Shown here one piece after another: positions 62,170 through 64,000 of a stretch of 64,000 nt of DNA (position 1 is the first letter of the stretch; every line of letters starts with the position of its first letter). Location of the stretch: positions 248,001 through 312,000 of the forward strand of contig CAVQMB010000004.1 in assembly GCA_963713445.1 (NCBI GenBank), read 5' to 3'. A program made the position numbers and the translations under genes. The notes beneath the pieces were generated by a model. It did no database searches and had not been told where the DNA came from. It saw nothing but the letters and a program-made list of their open reading frames with translations. This DNA is from CAVQMB01 sp963713445 (GTDB lineage Bacteria; Pseudomonadota; Gammaproteobacteria; Competibacterales; Competibacteraceae).

Positions 62170-62706
62170 ATGACGTCACTGTTCGCCAATTCGTACCGGT
62201 TACTGTTCAGCGCTCTATTGCTGCCAACCGTACTGCTTCTGTCCGGATGCGGCTCTGTTCTTACCACCACCACCAGCGGTATGGCTGGCATTGCCGGCAC
62301 CGGTGTAGCCGGGGCGGTCACCAACAGCGCGGCCGTGGCTTCGGGTATCGGTCTGGGCATCGCCGCCGGGGCCAATGCCGGCCTGCAATACGTCGAGCGT
62401 GACGTGCACGCCGCCGAGCAGGATCGCATCGCCGCCGTGGCGGGCGCACTGGAGCCCGGCAAGGTCGGCACCTGGCGCGTTTCGCACGATGTTGAGATCG
62501 AACCGGACCAACACGGTTCGGTCACAGTGACCCGGGACATCGGCGGTCCCGATTTTGCCTGCAAGGCCATCGTGTTTTCGGTCGACAGCCAAGCCCACGG
62601 TCAGACTGAACGGTCATTCTATACAGCGACCATCTGCCGCGATGGCAAGCACTGGAAATGGGCCTCGGCCGAACCGGCAACCGCCCGCTGGGGTGCGCTG
62701 CAGTGA
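62170..62706 (+). CDS. Lipoprotein, first of a paralogous tandem pair
   Basis: 178 residues from ATG 62170. Lipobox LLSGC follows a hydrophobic stretch. A Gly/Ala/Val-rich glycine-zipper-like segment (GMAGIAGTGVAGAVTNSAAVASGIGLGIAAGANAG) comes next. The C-terminal domain holds CKAIVFSVDSQ, SFYTATICRDGKHWKWASAEPATARWGALQ. The last 110 residues are alignable with the following gene's product, including two Cys and the WASAEPA.xRWG.LQ ending. Function unknown. Possibly surface or periplasmic. Confidence 0.78.
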   Translation: MTSLFANSYRLLFSALLLPTVLLLSGCGSVLTTTTSGMAGIAGTGVAGAVTNSAAVASGIGLGIAAGANAGLQYVERDVHAAEQDRIAAVAGALEPGKVGTWRVSHDVEIEPDQHGSVTVTRDIGGPDFACKAIVFSVDSQAHGQTERSFYTATICRDGKHWKWASAEPATARWGALQ

Positions 62707-63191
62707 AGTGGCGCCACCTGGCACTGCCCGGCGTGCTATTGCTCGCCGGCTGCACGGCCGTGTCCCAGCTCACCGCAGTCGTCACCGGCGGGGTGGCCGG
62801 CGTCGCCACCGGCAGTCCAGCGGTCGGCTTCGCGGTCGGCGTCGCCACCGAGGCCGCGGCCAGCGCCGCGGTGAAATACTACGGCCGCAGCCGCCAGCAT
62901 GCCGAGCAGCAAGCCATTGCCGACGCCGCCGCCGGTGTGCCGCCGGGGGAACGCGCCGATTGGCACATCAACCACCTCAACCCAATCGGCGACGAGCATG
63001 GCGAAGTGTATGTGGTACGACGGATCGACAACCCGCTCGCGCCCTGCAAGCAGATCGTCTTCTCGGTGGATCGCGGCACCAGCGCAAAGCTTGAGCGATC
63101 CTGGTACAGCGCCGACATCTGCCGCAGTGCGGGCCAGTGGCGCTGGGCCAGCGCCGAACCCGCGGTACCGCGCTGGGGCGATCTACAGTAA
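62703..63191 (+). CDS. Lipoprotein, second of the tandem pair
   Basis: 162 residues from GTG 62703, overlapping the previous stop (GTGA). Lipobox LLAGC, Gly/Val-rich segment (AVVTGGVAGVATGSPAVGFAVGVATEAAASAAV), then CKQIVFSVDRG, SWYSADICRSAGQWRWASAEPAVPRWGDLQ. It is clearly a diverged duplicate of the upstream gene, with the order and spacing of Cys conserved. Translational coupling suggests equal amounts and perhaps a heteromer. Confidence 0.78.
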   Translation: MKWRHLALPGVLLLAGCTAVSQLTAVVTGGVAGVATGSPAVGFAVGVATEAAASAAVKYYGRSRQHAEQQAIADAAAGVPPGERADWHINHLNPIGDEHGEVYVVRRIDNPLAPCKQIVFSVDRGTSAKLERSWYSADICRSAGQWRWASAEPAVPRWGDLQ

Positions 63192-63404
63192 GTCGATCGA
63201 CCTCGCAGGTCCGACGGCAGACCGTTCTGACCCGGCAGCAGGCCCATTTTGGCTTGATGCCGGCCCGCACCTGCGCCTGTAATGTCGGGAATCAAGGACC
63301 AGCATACCTTTATCAGGATGGCACAATCCTTGAGTGATCTAATGCTGCCACGTTCCGAAGTGGCTGCGGCGCGTGGCGCTGTATGCAGGACTCCTCCTAA
63401 GTTG
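63192..63404. other. Non-coding stretch after the lipoprotein pair
   Basis: No gene, RNA or repeat was recognised between the second lipoprotein and the terminator at 63405. With the terminator and the short tail to 63492, the whole gene-free interval is about 300 nt. Confidence 0.5.
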
Positions 63405-63432
63405 ACTCCCGCCACCCGGCGGGAGCTTTTTT
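63405..63432 (+). terminator. Rho-independent terminator
   Basis: CTCCCGCC (63406-63413) pairs with GGCGGGAG (63418-63425) around a 4-nt loop, followed by CTTTTTT. It is 214 nt after the lipoprotein pair, on the same strand. Confidence 0.8.
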
Positions 63433-63492
63433 GTGAACAACGTCCCGAGAGGGCCAGGGACTGCGCATCATTGGGCGCCGGCAGCGGGCAAC

Positions 63493-64000
63493 TCAGACGT
63501 AGAAATCCAGCTCTTCCTGATGCTTGAGCAGATCCCGCATTCGGTGCGGGTCGTCGCCGAAGAAGTACACCAGTCCCCAATGGGTTCCGAAAGCGGTGCG
63601 CTTGGTGACGGTTTCCTCCAGCGGCGCCGTCAGCTCGTGGTACTCGAAATACGGGTGCTGCTCGGTCTCCTCGGGCATTTCCAGCTTGCTCACCACGCGG
63701 CGGCGGGGATAGACGCCGAAGCAGCCGGCATAGCCCTTGGCGTCGACCACTTCCCGGGGAAAAAAGGCCTCGATCTCGGCGTCGGTGGTCTTGGGATCGA
63801 ACGCCAGCACCAGCCCCTGGTAGGCGTTGAATCCGTAGGCCCGTTCCAGCAGCTCGAACACCTTGAAACCCGGCGGGCGGTAAGCCACCTCGCCGAAATA
63901 CATGGTGCCGTCGCTGGTGACGAAGTACTCCGGATGAATGAAGCCCGAATCGATGTCGAAGGTCTTGATGAGTTTCTTGATCTCGTTGGTGATCAGCGGC
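63493..64000 (-). CDS. ATP-grasp domain protein, C-terminal part (5' end outside window)
   Basis: The frame is open to the window edge, giving about 168 residues. The segment DSGFIHPEYFVTSDGTMYFGEVAYRPPG is the ATP-grasp signature of Mg/ATP-binding residues (H-x-E ... GE-x-x-x-RPPG, as in carboxylate-amine ligases). The remainder, including AYGFNAYQGLVLAFDP and a C-terminal SAM-unrelated beta domain (GVYPRRRVVSKLE...FGTHWGLVYFFGDDP), belongs to the same protein. The ATG at 63903 lies inside the motif and is not the start. Substrate unknown. Confidence 0.8.
   Translation of the reverse strand, partial: PLITNEIKKLIKTFDIDSGFIHPEYFVTSDGTMYFGEVAYRPPGFKVFELLERAYGFNAYQGLVLAFDPKTTDAEIEAFFPREVVDAKGYAGCFGVYPRRRVVSKLEMPEETEQHPYFEYHELTAPLEETVTKRTAFGTHWGLVYFFGDDPHRMRDLLKHQEELDFYV

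Overview
The window looks like chromosomal DNA of a GC-rich gammaproteobacterium. The evidence is conserved gene order: glyQ-glyS-gmhB-plsC, hisBHAFIE-tatABC, ubiA-ubiK-glnK, coaBC-dut-argB, lgt-thyA and an ilvGM operon with an IlvL-like leader peptide. I cannot place it more precisely. Two ParB-site (parS) sequences flank glyQS, which suggests an origin-proximal position. No rRNA, tRNA or CRISPR array was seen.

Layout. 1-13.1 kb is housekeeping: the 3' end of tgt, a frameshifted VanZ gene, cobalamin adenosyltransferase, mobA, lpxL, a pentapeptide-repeat protein, lon, an FmdB zinc-ribbon protein, aspS, nudB, a lipase-like protein, yebC and ruvAB (without ruvC). 13.1-30.2 kb holds plsC, gmhB, glyS, glyQ, tatCBA, the distal his operon, ubiA, ubiK, glnK behind an NtrC/sigma-54 type control region, purH, radC, coaBC, dut and argB. 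30.4-40 kb holds a polyamine-type ABC transporter (potA-like, Tat-exported binding protein, two permeases), lgt-thyA and a TRAP transporter. 40-45 kb holds a GcvT-like relic, a MarR regulator and the attenuated ilvGM operon, followed by an O-methyltransferase, a GNAT protein and a DJ-1-like protein.

45-52 kb is a minus-strand catabolic operon: BKACE, carnitine-type dehydrogenase, acyl-CoA dehydrogenase, an orphan Phd antitoxin, an ADP-forming acyl-CoA ligase fused to a SAM methyltransferase, and a CaiD-like hydratase. Together these could take gamma-butyrobetaine or carnitine to glycine betaine through CoA thioesters and 3-dehydrocarnitine. The ABC and TRAP transporters are possible uptake routes, but nothing in sequence proves their substrates.

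52-64 kb is accessory DNA. It starts with about 1 kb that I cannot explain, then an AT-richer cassette of three exported proteins of unknown function ended by an IS1595-family insertion. A scrapyard follows: IS3 relic, acs 3' fragment, truncated REP-associated transposase copy, intact higBA, an intact REP-associated transposase, a Phd/PIN toxin-antitoxin pair with a trailing HTH relic, and a second, decayed higBA. The window ends with a YdcH-like protein, two tandem paralogous lipoproteins and the end of an ATP-grasp gene.

The most interesting items are the carnitine-type operon with its ligase-methyltransferase fusion, the parS pair, the glnK control region, the ilv attenuator and the exported low-GC cassette.
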